Shown piece by piece: positions 27,817 through 37,947 of a DNA stretch of 64,000 nt. The translations under genes and the position numbers were made by a program. Source of the stretch: CPC320 sp002336405 (lineage in GTDB: Bacteria; Pseudomonadota; Alphaproteobacteria; Rhodobacterales; Rhodobacteraceae); assembly GCA_949372595.1 (NCBI GenBank), contig CASIAN010000021.1:1-64000 (forward strand). Reading direction: 5' to 3'. Each line of letters opens with the position of its first letter. The stretch's first letter is position 1. The notes under the pieces are model-generated. The model did not search any database. It was not told the DNA's origin and saw only the letters and a program-made list of their open reading frames with translations.

Positions 27817-28905
27817 TCACCGCGATAGAATCGTTTCGAACACCCCCGGCAAGGAAACCTCTAGCAATTCCAGATCATCGTCCACCGCGCGGTACCGCGT
27901 GGCCATCCCCGGCGGAATAACGAAAGCATCACCCGGCGCCAACTCGACGGGATCACGATCCGAACCTTCCAAGACCATGCGGCCCTCCATCACAAAGGTA
28001 AACAGAATATCGCACCTGTGATGGGTCCATTCAGTCACTCCAGAATTGGGCCGCACGACATGCACGCCAGCGACATTTGCGGTATGGTCGGCGATCTCAG
28101 TGTCGCGACTGACAAATCCCGGCAAGCGGAACGAAGACCACTGCGCCGCATCCGCTTTATGATGTACAAAGCTCTGGCCTTGGAATTTGCGCGCCGGATC
28201 AGCAGGCCCGTTCGGCAGGGTCATATCATGGTCAATCGTAGTTACATGCTCGGCGGGCACCCCGATTTCAATCACCTCGATATTATCGCTGGCATAGATG
28301 ACTTTGTGGCGGATTTCAGGCGGTTGGATCACGCAATTACCCGCCTTGAGGCGAAACGGTTCGCCCTGATCCTCATAGACAAGGTCGACCCAACCCCGAT
28401 AGCAAAAGATCAATTGAAACCCCACCGTATGATAATGCACCATATCCGGCACCGGCCCACCGTCGGGAATTCGAATATGACTGGCAATAATCGATCCTCC
28501 CAACCGGTCCGGGATCAGGTCGCGGTAATGCATGCCAGCGCGCCCAATCACCCATGGGGCTTGATCTGACAGCCGTCGCACCACGAAGCTGTGTTGGGTT
28601 TCCGGCATTACCATCGGTGTATGCGCCGTGCGAATCTCGACTTTGGTGCCGTTTGGGGCCACCAGATCGACATTTCCCCCGGCAAAGCTGCTTGGGTCAT
28701 CACACAGAATACGCAGCGTGACCGGCGCCTCAGACGCCCCGGTTTCAATCCGCAGCCGTACGCCATGCCCAGAGAACACCGCCACCTGCGGATCATCGGC
28801 CGGATAAATCATATCCATGCGTAGATTTAACGTTCTTGTGAAAAATGGAATATCCGCGCGCAAGTCTGACGTAGGAATTCTGATTTCAGCATGTGTCGTT
28901 GTCAT
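27817..28905 (-). CDS. VOC-like/bicupin fusion protein
   Basis: A 362-residue protein. Residues 1-80 look like a VOC (glyoxalase-fold) domain: IRIPTSDLRADIPFFTRTL and the PQVAVFSGHGVRLRIE strand. Two cupin domains follow, the first around HYHTVGFQLIFCYRGWVDLV and IQPPEIRHKVI, the second around HHRCDILFTFVMEGRMVLEG and GDAFVIPPGMATRYRA. Each cupin has candidate metal His residues. This suggests an oxygenase or isomerase acting on a small carbonyl or aromatic compound, but no substrate is visible. GGGAGGGG upstream of ATG 28905 supports the start. It is a separate transcription unit between cdd and the divergent maeB. Confidence 0.8.
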   Translation of the reverse strand: MTTTHAEIRIPTSDLRADIPFFTRTLNLRMDMIYPADDPQVAVFSGHGVRLRIETGASEAPVTLRILCDDPSSFAGGNVDLVAPNGTKVEIRTAHTPMVMPETQHSFVVRRLSDQAPWVIGRAGMHYRDLIPDRLGGSIIASHIRIPDGGPVPDMVHYHTVGFQLIFCYRGWVDLVYEDQGEPFRLKAGNCVIQPPEIRHKVIYASDNIEVIEIGVPAEHVTTIDHDMTLPNGPADPARKFQGQSFVHHKADAAQWSSFRLPGFVSRDTEIADHTANVAGVHVVRPNSGVTEWTHHRCDILFTFVMEGRMVLEGSDRDPVELAPGDAFVIPPGMATRYRAVDDDLELLEVSLPGVFETILSR

Positions 28906-29044
28906 AATACCCCTCCCTTTCCACACTTTGCGACCTGATTGGCCTAACTTCAAGCACCGTTGCATCACGACAGAATAAAACCTACACTTTCCCCGAAGTT
29001 AAAAATAGTTTAATATTAAACTAAAATTCGAAATGGGGCGTCCA

Positions 29045-31324
29045 ATGTCTGAAAATCCACCTGAATCGCTGCGGAAAGCCGCCCTAGACTATCACCAATT
29101 TCCCAAACCCGGAAAATTAGAAATCAGAGCCACCAAATCGCTAGCAACGGGGCGTGATCTGGCGCGCGCCTATTCACCGGGGGTTGCCGAGGCCTGCCTG
29201 GAGATCAAAGCCGACCCAAAAGCCGCTCAACTCTATACCGCCAGAGGCAATCTGGTTGCTGTGGTGACTAACGGGTCTGCCGTTCTTGGGTTAGGCAATA
29301 TCGGGGCACTGGCCGCAAAGCCAGTGATGGAGGGCAAGGCGGTTTTGTTCAAAAAATTTGCCAATATCGATTGCTTTGACATCGAACTGGATGAAACAGA
29401 CCCCGAAAAACTGGCCGATATCGTTTGCGCACTGCAACCAACATTTGGTGCGATCAATCTTGAAGATATAAAAGCCCCCGATTGTTTTATTGTTGAAAAA
29501 ATTTGCCGCGAACGGATGAACATCCCGGTATTCCACGACGATCAGCACGGGACTGCCATCGTGGTTGGGGCGGCGGCGACCAACGCACTGAAGGTGGCGA
29601 AAAAGTCATTCTCGGAGGTTAAGATTGTCTCAACCGGGGGTGGCGCCGCAGGAATTGCGTGTTTAAACATGTTGCTTAAACTGGGGGTAAAGCGGGAAAA
29701 TATCTGGCTCTGCGACGTGCATGGTTTGGTCTATGAGGGACGTGGCGAGGATATGAATCCACAAAAAGCGGCCTTCGCCCAAAACAGTGACAAGCGCAAC
29801 CTCGGTCAAGTCATAGATGGTGCCGATGTGTTTCTGGGGCTGTCCGGACCAAACGTGTTGACCCCCGAAATGGTGGCAAAGATGACAGCACAGCCAATCA
29901 TATTTGCACTGGCAAACCCGACGCCCGAAATTCAGCCCGATGCCGCGCGTGCGGTCGCCCCGGATGCAATTATCGCAACCGGGCGCAGCGATGTTCCCAA
30001 TCAGGTTAACAATGTGCTGTGCTTTCCGTTCATTTTTCGTGGCGCGCTCGATGTCGGTGCAACGCAGATCAATGATGCCATGCAGATTGCCTGCGTCGAT
30101 GCGATCGCAGAATTGGCCTGTGCCAGCACCAGTGCAGAGGCTGCTGCCGCTTATCAGGGCGAACAGATGACATTCGGACCCGATTACCTGATCCCTAAAC
30201 CCTTTGATCCGCGCCTGTCCGGTGTCATTGCCAGCGCCGTTGCCCGCGCTGCTATGGAAACCGGGGTCGCGACACGCGTGCTGGATGATATCGAGGCGTA
30301 CAAGGCTGAACTTGACGCCTCGGTCTTCAAATCGGCACTTTTAATGCGCCCTGTGTTCGAATCAGCGCGTCTGGCCCCGCGCAAAATCGTCTTTGCTGAA
30401 GGCGAAGACGAACGGGTTCTGCGCGCGGCCCAAGCGGTTTTGGAAGAAACCACCGAACACCCCATCCTTATTGGTCGACCAGAGGTCATTTTACATAGGT
30501 GCGAACGGATCGGGCTTGATATCAGACCAGACCGGGACTTTAGTATCGTCAATCCGCAGGATGACCCCCGTTACCGGGATTACTGGGGCACCTATCACCA
30601 GCTTATGGCGCGCGATGGTGTGACACCAGATCTTGCGAAAGCGATCATGCGCACCAATAACACCGCAATTGCCGCAGTGATGGTACACCGGCAAGAAGCT
30701 GACAGCTTAATCTGTGGTACATTCGGCCAATACAGATGGCACCTGAACTATATCAATCAAGTTCTGGGACAGAAAAACCAACAGCCCCACGGCGCCCTGT
30801 CGTTGGTTATTCTGGAAGATGGGCCTCTGTTCATCGGCGATACGCACATTCGATCCGACCCGTCGCCTGCGCAAATCGCCGAGACCGTCATTGGCGCGGC
30901 CCGCCATGTCCGGCGTTTTGGATTGATCCCCAACATCGCGATGTGCGCCCATTCGCAATTTGGCAATCTTCAAAGCGATACCGGCGATCGCCTGCGTGCT
31001 GCCATTGCCCTGTTGGACGCCATGAAACTGGATTTCACCTATGAAGGTGAAATGAATATTGATTCAGCCCTGGATCCTGAACTGCGTGCCCGCATTTTCC
31101 CCGGCAACAAAATGCAAGGTGCCGCGAATGTGCTGATCTTTGCCAATGCCGATGCCGCATCAGGCGTGCGCAATATTTTAAAATCCAAAGCCGACGGCCT
31201 AGAGGTCGGACCGATTTTGATGGGGCTCGGTAACAAAGCCCATATCGTGACGCCCTCGATCACGGCGCGCGGATTGTTAAATATGGCAGCCATTGCCGGA
31301 ACCCCTGTCACTCACTATGGATAG
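29045..31324 (+). CDS. maeB: NADP-dependent malic enzyme with phosphotransacetylase-like domain
   Basis: A 759-residue fusion. Residues 1-430 form the malic enzyme that decarboxylates malate to pyruvate: AYSPGVAEACLEI, GNIGALAAKPVMEGKAVLFK, FHDDQHGTAIVVGAAATNAL (metal Asp pair) and STGGGAAGIACLNMLLKLG (Rossmann loop). Residues 440-759 are a phosphate acetyl/butyryltransferase-like domain, usually inactive and thought to sense acetyl-CoA. The start at 29045 follows a GGGGCG stretch; a second ATG 12 bases upstream lacks a ribosome site. It faces the VOC-bicupin gene divergently. Confidence 0.95.
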   Translation: MSENPPESLRKAALDYHQFPKPGKLEIRATKSLATGRDLARAYSPGVAEACLEIKADPKAAQLYTARGNLVAVVTNGSAVLGLGNIGALAAKPVMEGKAVLFKKFANIDCFDIELDETDPEKLADIVCALQPTFGAINLEDIKAPDCFIVEKICRERMNIPVFHDDQHGTAIVVGAAATNALKVAKKSFSEVKIVSTGGGAAGIACLNMLLKLGVKRENIWLCDVHGLVYEGRGEDMNPQKAAFAQNSDKRNLGQVIDGADVFLGLSGPNVLTPEMVAKMTAQPIIFALANPTPEIQPDAARAVAPDAIIATGRSDVPNQVNNVLCFPFIFRGALDVGATQINDAMQIACVDAIAELACASTSAEAAAAYQGEQMTFGPDYLIPKPFDPRLSGVIASAVARAAMETGVATRVLDDIEAYKAELDASVFKSALLMRPVFESARLAPRKIVFAEGEDERVLRAAQAVLEETTEHPILIGRPEVILHRCERIGLDIRPDRDFSIVNPQDDPRYRDYWGTYHQLMARDGVTPDLAKAIMRTNNTAIAAVMVHRQEADSLICGTFGQYRWHLNYINQVLGQKNQQPHGALSLVILEDGPLFIGDTHIRSDPSPAQIAETVIGAARHVRRFGLIPNIAMCAHSQFGNLQSDTGDRLRAAIALLDAMKLDFTYEGEMNIDSALDPELRARIFPGNKMQGAANVLIFANADAASGVRNILKSKADGLEVGPILMGLGNKAHIVTPSITARGLLNMAAIAGTPVTHYG

Positions 31325-31549
31325 CACGCTGTGTATGGCCACCGTCTGACCATAGCTACCGGCACCTCTGGCGCCAGTTGTCAGGGCATTGAATAAGCGG
31401 TAGCGGCGTTGCAACCTTGGCGCAGGCACACGCAACCAACGTCAGGCGCCACGGCCCCGCAAGCCACGCGTCTAAAATCTCCTTGCGCATAGCGGTAAAC
31501 AGCGTCACCCTACCGCGCATTGAAATTTTGCGAAAAGAAAGAGACGTCC

Positions 31550-33439
31550 ATGGGCTATTCGGAAATCTACAACAGTTGGCAACAAGACCCCGAAGCGTTT
31601 TGGATGCATGCGGCGACCGCCATAGACTGGTACAAAAAGCCAACCAAAGCCCTGAATGATACCAATGCGCCGTTGTATGAATGGTATACCGATGGGATGG
31701 TTAACACCTGCTACAATGCCGTCGACCGTCATGTTGAGGCCGGCAATGGCGCACGGACGGCGATCATCTATGACAGCCCGATCACCGGCGTCAAAGCCAC
31801 TACGACATATGCCGAGTTGAAAGCGCAAACTGCAAACCTCGCCGGGGCACTGCTGGCCCGGGGCATCACCAAGGGTGACCGGGTTGTGATCTATATGCCC
31901 ATGGTGCCGGAAGCCTTGGTTGCGATGCTGGCCTGTGCCCGTATCGGGGCCATCCATTCAGTGGTGTTTGGTGGGTTTGCAGCCCATGAACTGGCGGTAC
32001 GGCTTGATGACGCCCGGCCCAAGGCCATTCTTGCAGGCTCCTGCGGGATAGAGCCGACCCGCATTATTGCCTATAAACCGTTGATCGACACCGCTATTGA
32101 GTTGGCAGACCACAAGCCTGAAACCGTGATCATCCTACAACGCGAGCAGCACCCGGCCGAATTGATCGCGGGCCGTGATTTTGACTGGCATGCTATCCAA
32201 GACGGCGTCACCCCCGCGGAATGTCTGCCCGTCGAAGGCAACCATCCTGCATATATTTTATATACCTCAGGGACCACCGGTGCACCAAAGGGCGTGATCC
32301 GTCCCACCGCTGGCCATCTGGTATCACTGCAATGGACAATGAAAAATATCTATAACGTCGATCCGGGTGATGTGTTCTGGGCCGCGTCGGATGTTGGCTG
32401 GGTGGTTGGGCATTCGTATATCTGCTATGCGCCGTTGATCCATGGCAACACCACGATTGTATTTGAAGGCAAGCCTGTCGGCACGCCGGATGCTGGCACC
32501 TTCTGGCGGGTAATTTCCGAATATAACGTACGCAGCTTTTTCACTGCCCCAACAGCGTTTCGCGCTATCAAACGCGAAGATCCCAAGGGGGAGTTTCGGG
32601 CCAAATATGATCTATCATGCCTGAACGCGCTGTATCTAGCCGGAGAGCGTGCCGACCCCGATACCATCCACTGGGCGCAAAATCTGTTGGGCGTACCGGT
32701 GATTGACCATTGGTGGCAGACCGAAACCGGCTGGACCATTGCCGGCAACCCGGTCGGGATCGAGGCGCTGCCGATTAAAATTGGCTCGCCCTCGGTGCCG
32801 ATGCCGGGCTATGACGTACAGGTTCTCGACGAGGGCGGCAATCCGCTGCCCGCCGGCGATTTGGGCGCTATTGCGATCAAACTGCCCCTGCCCCCGGGCA
32901 CGTTGCCAAACTTGTGGAACGCCGAAGCGCGGTACCGCAAATCCTATCTGACCACCTTTCCCGGCTATTACGAGACCGGTGACGCAGGCATGATCGACGA
33001 GGATGGCTATATATATATTATGTCGCGCACCGATGACGTGATCAATGTTGCCGGCCACCGCCTATCAACCGGCGCGATGGAGGAAGTGCTGGCCAACCAC
33101 CCCGACGTGGCAGAATGCGCCGTGATTGGTGTTACAGACGAGTTGAAAGGCCAGTTGCCGCTCGGATTTGTCTGCCTGACCAAAGGTGTGAACCGCCCAC
33201 ATATTGAGATTACCAAGGAATGCATCAAAATGGTGCGCGACACTATCGGCCCGGTGGCGGCGTTCAAACTGGCACTCGTGGTCGACCGATTGCCCAAAAC
33301 CCGATCAGGCAAAATTCTGCGTGCCACAATGGTTAAAATCGCTGACAGTGAGGCGTTTAAAATGCCTGCAACCATTGATGATCCGGCAATTCTGGACGAG
33401 ATCAAGCAGGCTTTGCAATCGCTGGGCTATGCAAACTAG
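31550..33439 (+). CDS. prpE: Propionyl-CoA synthetase
   Basis: A 629-residue AMP-forming acyl-CoA synthetase of the acetyl/propionyl branch. N-terminal DPEAFWMHAATAIDWYKKP and NTCYNAVDRHVE are typical of PrpE. The P-loop is YTSGTTGAPKGVIRPTAGH, the adenylate motif WWQTETGWTIAGNP, and the C-terminal segment DDVINVAGHRLSTGAMEEVL and KTRSGKILRATM with the Lys that acetylation regulates in this family. The start is ATG 31550 after an AAAGAGA stretch. The propionyl-CoA formed would enter the methylmalonyl-CoA route, consistent with meaB at 45-46 kb. Confidence 0.95.
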   Translation: MGYSEIYNSWQQDPEAFWMHAATAIDWYKKPTKALNDTNAPLYEWYTDGMVNTCYNAVDRHVEAGNGARTAIIYDSPITGVKATTTYAELKAQTANLAGALLARGITKGDRVVIYMPMVPEALVAMLACARIGAIHSVVFGGFAAHELAVRLDDARPKAILAGSCGIEPTRIIAYKPLIDTAIELADHKPETVIILQREQHPAELIAGRDFDWHAIQDGVTPAECLPVEGNHPAYILYTSGTTGAPKGVIRPTAGHLVSLQWTMKNIYNVDPGDVFWAASDVGWVVGHSYICYAPLIHGNTTIVFEGKPVGTPDAGTFWRVISEYNVRSFFTAPTAFRAIKREDPKGEFRAKYDLSCLNALYLAGERADPDTIHWAQNLLGVPVIDHWWQTETGWTIAGNPVGIEALPIKIGSPSVPMPGYDVQVLDEGGNPLPAGDLGAIAIKLPLPPGTLPNLWNAEARYRKSYLTTFPGYYETGDAGMIDEDGYIYIMSRTDDVINVAGHRLSTGAMEEVLANHPDVAECAVIGVTDELKGQLPLGFVCLTKGVNRPHIEITKECIKMVRDTIGPVAAFKLALVVDRLPKTRSGKILRATMVKIADSEAFKMPATIDDPAILDEIKQALQSLGYAN

Positions 33440-33559
33440 CGCCACAGGTCCATGCGTATCTGGCGCGCCCAGCCTGTGCCTGACCGTCGCGATTGAGGTC
33501 GCAAGTGGCATCTCAATGATGAGCACTCGAGACCGTTTTCTGTGACATGTTTTAAGGGC

Positions 33560-34353
33560 CCGAGACAAGCGATACACATCATCGACGCAGGCGCCAAAGC
33601 CGCCGCCTAAGTCCTGACAAGCCGACTGATACCCCAGAGGTCCAACGCTGATGCGCGCCACATTACCGCCTGTTTCCAAGTCAATCGGCGTTAGTGGCGC
33701 GTCCAGCATTATATTTACCGGCATTTCTAAGGCCGCGCATAAGCGCCCAATCAGACGTTGATCCGTCAAATCCGGGACAAAAAACCATCAGCGCCGGCGT
33801 TTTGATAAGCCCGCGCGCGGGCAATTGCCTGCTCGATAAGGCCCGCATGTTGCCCGGTGTCGACTTGCTGCAAAAACAGGTCTGTCCTTGCGTTGATAAA
33901 CGTCAGAATTGATGCCCGGAGACAAGCTGCGCGTACCGCAGCAATCCGCAGCACCTGTGCTGCAATACTGTAAAGCCCAGCGCCACCAAGCACGTAATCC
34001 TCAAAGTTCAGCCCGGCAATACCCGTCGCCAACAAAGCTGCAGTAGAGTGCTCAATATCCAGCGGGGACACCGCATAACCGCCTTCAAAATCAGCCGTTA
34101 CCGGCACGGTGACACAAGCGGCAATGCGCTGCGTTATCGCCGGCATAAAGTCGCGCGGCATTAGCTGCCCGTCTCCAAACCCGTGGGCGGTGGCAACTGC
34201 CCAACTGCTGGTCGCAAGGGCTTTTGCACCCGCCTTTTTCCCAGTCGAGACCACTGCCAAAGCGCTGCCTGCATCCCAAATATTATACAACAGAAGCGGC
34301 TGACCTTTCCTGTGCATTTAGGCTAATAAAATGAATTTTTCAGATTGATTCAT
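33560..34353 (-). pseudogene. PEP-mutase/isocitrate-lyase family protein, broken
   Basis: Isocitrate lyase/PEP phosphonomutase superfamily (about 260 residues when intact). ATG 34353 has GGGGAG at normal spacing and begins MNQSEKFILLA, but TAA at 34318-34320 stops it. The same frame continues from 34317 as HRKGQPLLLYNIWDAGSALA, VTADFEGGYAVSPLD and FINARTDLFL. It meets a frameshift in a run of six A at 33779-33784: seven would restore DGFFVPDLTDQRLIGRLCAA, and NIMLDAPL and ARISVGPLGYQSA follow. Two lesions affect an otherwise good sequence. The 3' end is approximate, since the open frame runs on into the prpE 3' end after homology stops. The ancestral enzyme probably cleaved a 2-methylisocitrate-like compound. 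Confidence 0.82.
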
Positions 34354-34388
34354 GGTCTGGGCTCCCCTGTTTCAACCAATAGTTTCGG

Positions 34389-35438
34389 TCAAAGGTATTT
34401 TCGTTCCATTTCCAGCAAACGTTGCTTGCGCCACAGCCCGCCACCATAGCCAGTAAGTGCCCCATCCGACCCAATCACCCGGTGACAAGGGACCACCAGC
34501 GCCAACTGGTTTGCGCCGTTGGCCCGCGCCACTGCACGCGCCGCACCCGGTCGCCCCATCGCCGCGGCAATCGCGCCATAGCTTCGGGTCTGCCCGGCCG
34601 GAATTCTGCGCAAATCCGCCCAAACAGCACGTTCGAAACTGCTGCCATGCTCTGCCAAAGCCACCTCAAACTGCGCCCGTTTGCCATCGAAATACTCGAC
34701 AAGTTCCGCTTCAACCTGCGCCATAGGCTCAGAGTGTCCCATGCCCAACTCAGTCCCGGTGCGAGATCGCAGCCGTGCCAATTCACCGCGCAGAGCCCGA
34801 CGGTCAATAAACTCAAGTAAATGCAACACCTTTGCATCCGCCACCGCAAGCATCGGACCAAGCGGGGTGTCTATGCAACCGGCTTTAAGTACGGCATCCC
34901 GCTTCAAAGATCCCGGCGCCTGCCCCATCAACTGGGCAAACGCCAACCGGAATGCCGAGGGCGATGAAAAACCTGCGGTCAATTGCGCGTCAATCACCTT
35001 GTCGCCGGTGCTCAGCGCGCGCAGCCCCATCTGCACCCGCCGTTGGCGCGCAAGTTGCAAAAATGTTGCGCCAAAATGGCGTTTAAAACCGCGCCGCACA
35101 GTAGACGGATCAAGCCCCATTTGAACAAGGTCTGCTTCGGTCCAGCGGCGCATCGGCTGAACCTCAAGCTGTGCAAGCAAGCGTGTAATTGCGGGGTCTG
35201 TCTGATCGAGGCGACCCAATGGTCGACAGCGCATGCAGGCCCGAAACCCTGCGGCAAGGCAATCAGCCACACAATCATAAAACCTGCAATTTTCGGACTT
35301 TGGCTTGCGAGCCCCGCATGTAAGGCGACAAAAAATTCCTGTCGAGGTCACCCCGACATAGGCCCGTCCCTCATAATCGTGGCTGCGCTGCAATAATGCG
35401 GCATAAAGTGTCGGGTGATCGGGCAATGAAAATAACAT
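34389..35438 (-). CDS. ada: Ada: methyl-DNA sensor, AraC-type activator and O6-alkylguanine-DNA alkyltransferase
   Basis: A 349-residue three-part protein. The N-terminal Ada zinc domain has Cys37, Cys41, Cys68 and Cys71 (IFCRLTCGARKP, FRACMRCRPL), where one Cys takes the methyl group from phosphotriesters. The middle AraC-type helix-turn-helix follows (STVRRGFKRHFGATFLQLAR). The C-terminal methyltransferase domain ends with the active site LVVPCHRVIGSDGALTGYGG around Cys318. Once self-methylated, proteins of this type activate their own gene and repair operons. ATG 35438 (MLFSLPDHPTLYAALL) matches the usual start; the frame is open 27 codons further upstream. Confidence 0.95.
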   Translation of the reverse strand: MLFSLPDHPTLYAALLQRSHDYEGRAYVGVTSTGIFCRLTCGARKPKSENCRFYDCVADCLAAGFRACMRCRPLGRLDQTDPAITRLLAQLEVQPMRRWTEADLVQMGLDPSTVRRGFKRHFGATFLQLARQRRVQMGLRALSTGDKVIDAQLTAGFSSPSAFRLAFAQLMGQAPGSLKRDAVLKAGCIDTPLGPMLAVADAKVLHLLEFIDRRALRGELARLRSRTGTELGMGHSEPMAQVEAELVEYFDGKRAQFEVALAEHGSSFERAVWADLRRIPAGQTRSYGAIAAAMGRPGAARAVARANGANQLALVVPCHRVIGSDGALTGYGGGLWRKQRLLEMERKYL

Positions 35439-35619
35439 AGCAACGAACCTACGCGATTCGCGGACGTCTTGGCGTCGAAAATCGGGCAGTGATGTTGTTT
35501 TTTCACCCAATCCCGACAAACGCTTTTAAGCGAACCCGAGTGCAGGGACAATTATTGTTGAAAATTTATCTTTGCAAGCGACGCGCAGGCCGCTAGCGTT
35601 CTAGAAAAGAGAGGCCCGA

Positions 35620-37050
35620 ATGACAGACACTCCACTTTGGCAATATAGCGCCTGTGAGATCGTCACTGCCATCCAAAATGGCGAAATCAGCGCCGAAGCT
35701 GCAGCATCGGCCGCGGTTAACCGCATGCGTGAGGTCAATCCAGACCTGAACGCCGTGGTAGAAGATCTTGGGGAACAAGCGGTTGAACACGCCACAGCAT
35801 TAGACCAGCAGCGCGCCGCAGGCCAACCATGCGGGCCACTGCACGGCGTTGCCGTCACGATTAAGATCAACGTTGATCAAGCCGGGCATGCCACCTCGAA
35901 CGGGGTGTTGGCACTAAAAGACAATATTGCCCATCAAGACGCGCCGGTGGTGCGGAACCTCACCAAAGCCGGTGCCGTGATAATCGGACGCACCAATACA
36001 CCGGAATTTTCGTTTCGCGCCGATACCGACAACCCGCTGCACGGACGGACCCACAATCCTTGGGGTCGACATGTATCCCCTGGCGGATCCTCGGGTGGGG
36101 CCGCATCGGCAGTGATGTCAGGCTGCGGTGCATTGGCCCATGGCAATGACATTGGCGGCTCACTCCGCTTTCCCGCCGCAGCCACAGGCGCCGTGACGGT
36201 CAAACCGAGCCTCGGACGGGTACCAGCCTATAATCCCAGCCAGAAAGCCGAGCGTGGCATGCTGGCGCAGGCGATGTCGGTACAGGGCCTAATCACCCGC
36301 TCTGCGGCCGATCTGCAGTTGTCTATGCCCGCTCTCATCGCACCCGATATTCACGATCCCTTTCACGTGCCACTGCCTTATCGGGGGTCTGCGATCAACG
36401 GGCCGGTTCGCGTGGCGGTTAGCAAAGCCAGTTTTGGGTTCGAACTCCACCCTGAGATATCTAAGGCAATTGATCTGGCCGCAGATGCCCTCAGCGATGC
36501 GGGATATGAGATCGAGGAAATGACCCCGCCACTGGCACAGGAAACCGCCGAATGCGGGTACCGCGCTTTGATGGGCGAAGTGTCAGAACTGCTTGGTCCT
36601 GACATACGCACCCATGGGTCCGAGACGATCAATGCAATATTTGACGAATATTTTCGTCAATTCCCCCCCTATCAGGGCCGTTCCCTGCTCGACGCGATGG
36701 CCAAGCGCAGCTTTTACGCCCGGGAATGGGGACTGTTTTTAAACGAATATCCCTTGGTGCTATGTCCGTTCATGCTGCAGCCGTTCTTTACTCCCAATCG
36801 CGACACCGAAGGCCCTGAAGGCGTCAGGGAGGCACTGGGCTCAGCGTTGTGGTCTTTTTCGATGAATTTCACCGGCCTACCCGCAGGATGCCTGCCAACG
36901 CATCTCGCCGCGCTGCCACAGGGGTCGCAGCCGATCAACGTGCAGCTTATCGGGCGGCGCTGGCGCGAAGATTTAATCGTTGACGCGATGGTCGCCATTG
37001 AGGGCCGTTTGGGACGTCTGTGTGAACATCTGTGGGCGCAGTCCGCTTAA
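35620..37050 (+). CDS. Amidase (amidase-signature family)
   Basis: A 476-residue Ser-cisSer-Lys hydrolase. The catalytic Lys lies in AVTIKINVDQAGHATSNG; the signature SPGGSSGGAASAVMSGCGAL contains the cis-Ser and ALAHGNDIGGSLRFPAAATG the nucleophile. The family covers GatA, fatty acid amide hydrolase and many detoxifying amidases. No gatB/gatC lie nearby, so it is not the tRNA-amidotransferase subunit. It lies between ada and the convergent nadK as a lone gene; substrate unknown. Confidence 0.92.
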   Translation: MTDTPLWQYSACEIVTAIQNGEISAEAAASAAVNRMREVNPDLNAVVEDLGEQAVEHATALDQQRAAGQPCGPLHGVAVTIKINVDQAGHATSNGVLALKDNIAHQDAPVVRNLTKAGAVIIGRTNTPEFSFRADTDNPLHGRTHNPWGRHVSPGGSSGGAASAVMSGCGALAHGNDIGGSLRFPAAATGAVTVKPSLGRVPAYNPSQKAERGMLAQAMSVQGLITRSAADLQLSMPALIAPDIHDPFHVPLPYRGSAINGPVRVAVSKASFGFELHPEISKAIDLAADALSDAGYEIEEMTPPLAQETAECGYRALMGEVSELLGPDIRTHGSETINAIFDEYFRQFPPYQGRSLLDAMAKRSFYAREWGLFLNEYPLVLCPFMLQPFFTPNRDTEGPEGVREALGSALWSFSMNFTGLPAGCLPTHLAALPQGSQPINVQLIGRRWREDLIVDAMVAIEGRLGRLCEHLWAQSA

Positions 37051-37096
37051 TTCCATAAAGCCTGATTGTAAAATCAGCCTGCATATAGCCCAAACA

Positions 37097-37858
37097 CTAG
37101 ACGAATTGCTCGCGTAGCAGACGCTCTTCCAAACCATGACCGGGATCAAACAGGATTTTATGGCTGACCTGCGTATCCGAGGTGATTTGCACCGACACCA
37201 CATTTTCAACTGCCAGAGAATCGGCATAAGCCGTCACCGGGCGGCGTTCGGGTTCCAATACATCAAATCCAACCCTTGCGCACTTTGGCAACAACGCGCC
37301 GCGCCAGCGACGGGGCCGATAGGCTGCCATCGCGGTAAGCGCCAAGACATCAGACCCGATTGGTAAGATTGGACCGTGCGCAGAGTAGTTATACGCCGTT
37401 GACCCCGCCGGAGTGGCCAACAGCGCGCCATCACACACCAACTCGTCAAGCCTTGCCCGCCCATCGACGGAAATACGCAATTTAGCAGCTTGCGGGCCCG
37501 CACGAAGCAGCGACACTTCGTTGATTGCCAGAGACAGATGCCGCTTTCCGGTCACATCGGTCGCCTGCATGGACAAGGGATTAATCACAGTTTTTTCAGC
37601 TAACGCCAAACGCTGTGGCAGCGTCTCGACTGAAAATTCATTCATCAAAAACCCGATTGTTCCTCGGTTCATACCATAGACGGCAAGCCCCAGCGCCTGT
37701 GTGCGCTGCAAGGTTTGCAACATGAACCCGTCCCCCCCAAGGGCAACTATCACGTCTGCGAACGCCTCCTCACAGTCACCATGTAGCCCGGCAAGCTCAG
37801 CCCGAGCATGTTGCGCGGCCTCGGCCTCGCTCGCGGCAAAGGCAATTTTCAAATCCAT
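37097..37858 (-). CDS. nadK: NAD kinase
   Basis: A 253-residue enzyme making NADP from NAD and ATP. The GGDG motif lies in IVALGGDGFMLQTLQ; NRGTIGFLMNEF and DGALLATPAGSTAYNYSAHG (with the NAD-contacting region) follow. Length and motif order match alphaproteobacterial NAD kinases, which are shorter than the E. coli enzyme. It is convergent with the amidase and divergent from glyA. Confidence 0.95.
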   Translation of the reverse strand: MDLKIAFAASEAEAAQHARAELAGLHGDCEEAFADVIVALGGDGFMLQTLQRTQALGLAVYGMNRGTIGFLMNEFSVETLPQRLALAEKTVINPLSMQATDVTGKRHLSLAINEVSLLRAGPQAAKLRISVDGRARLDELVCDGALLATPAGSTAYNYSAHGPILPIGSDVLALTAMAAYRPRRWRGALLPKCARVGFDVLEPERRPVTAYADSLAVENVVSVQITSDTQVSHKILFDPGHGLEERLLREQFV

Positions 37859-37932
37859 GTGCCAGCGTTTCCTACTTGCAGATCTCGGTAAAATAACTCA
37901 AGCACAGCCGCTGCAAAATTACCAGTGGTGCC

Positions 37933-37947
37933 GCGCCTATTCGGCGC
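37933..37947 (+). promoter_or_regulatory. Hairpin in the glyA leader
   Basis: A perfect five-pair stem GCGCC / GGCGC with a TATTC loop lies about 105 bases before the glyA start. There is no T-run after it, so it is not a terminator. It could be part of a structured leader controlling glyA, but I do not recognise a known riboswitch. Confidence 0.3.

Noticed and set aside
35620..37050. gatA (glutamyl-tRNA amidotransferase subunit A)
   Set aside because: The signature fits the whole amidase family, but gatB and gatC are not adjacent and the protein lacks clear GatA-specific blocks.
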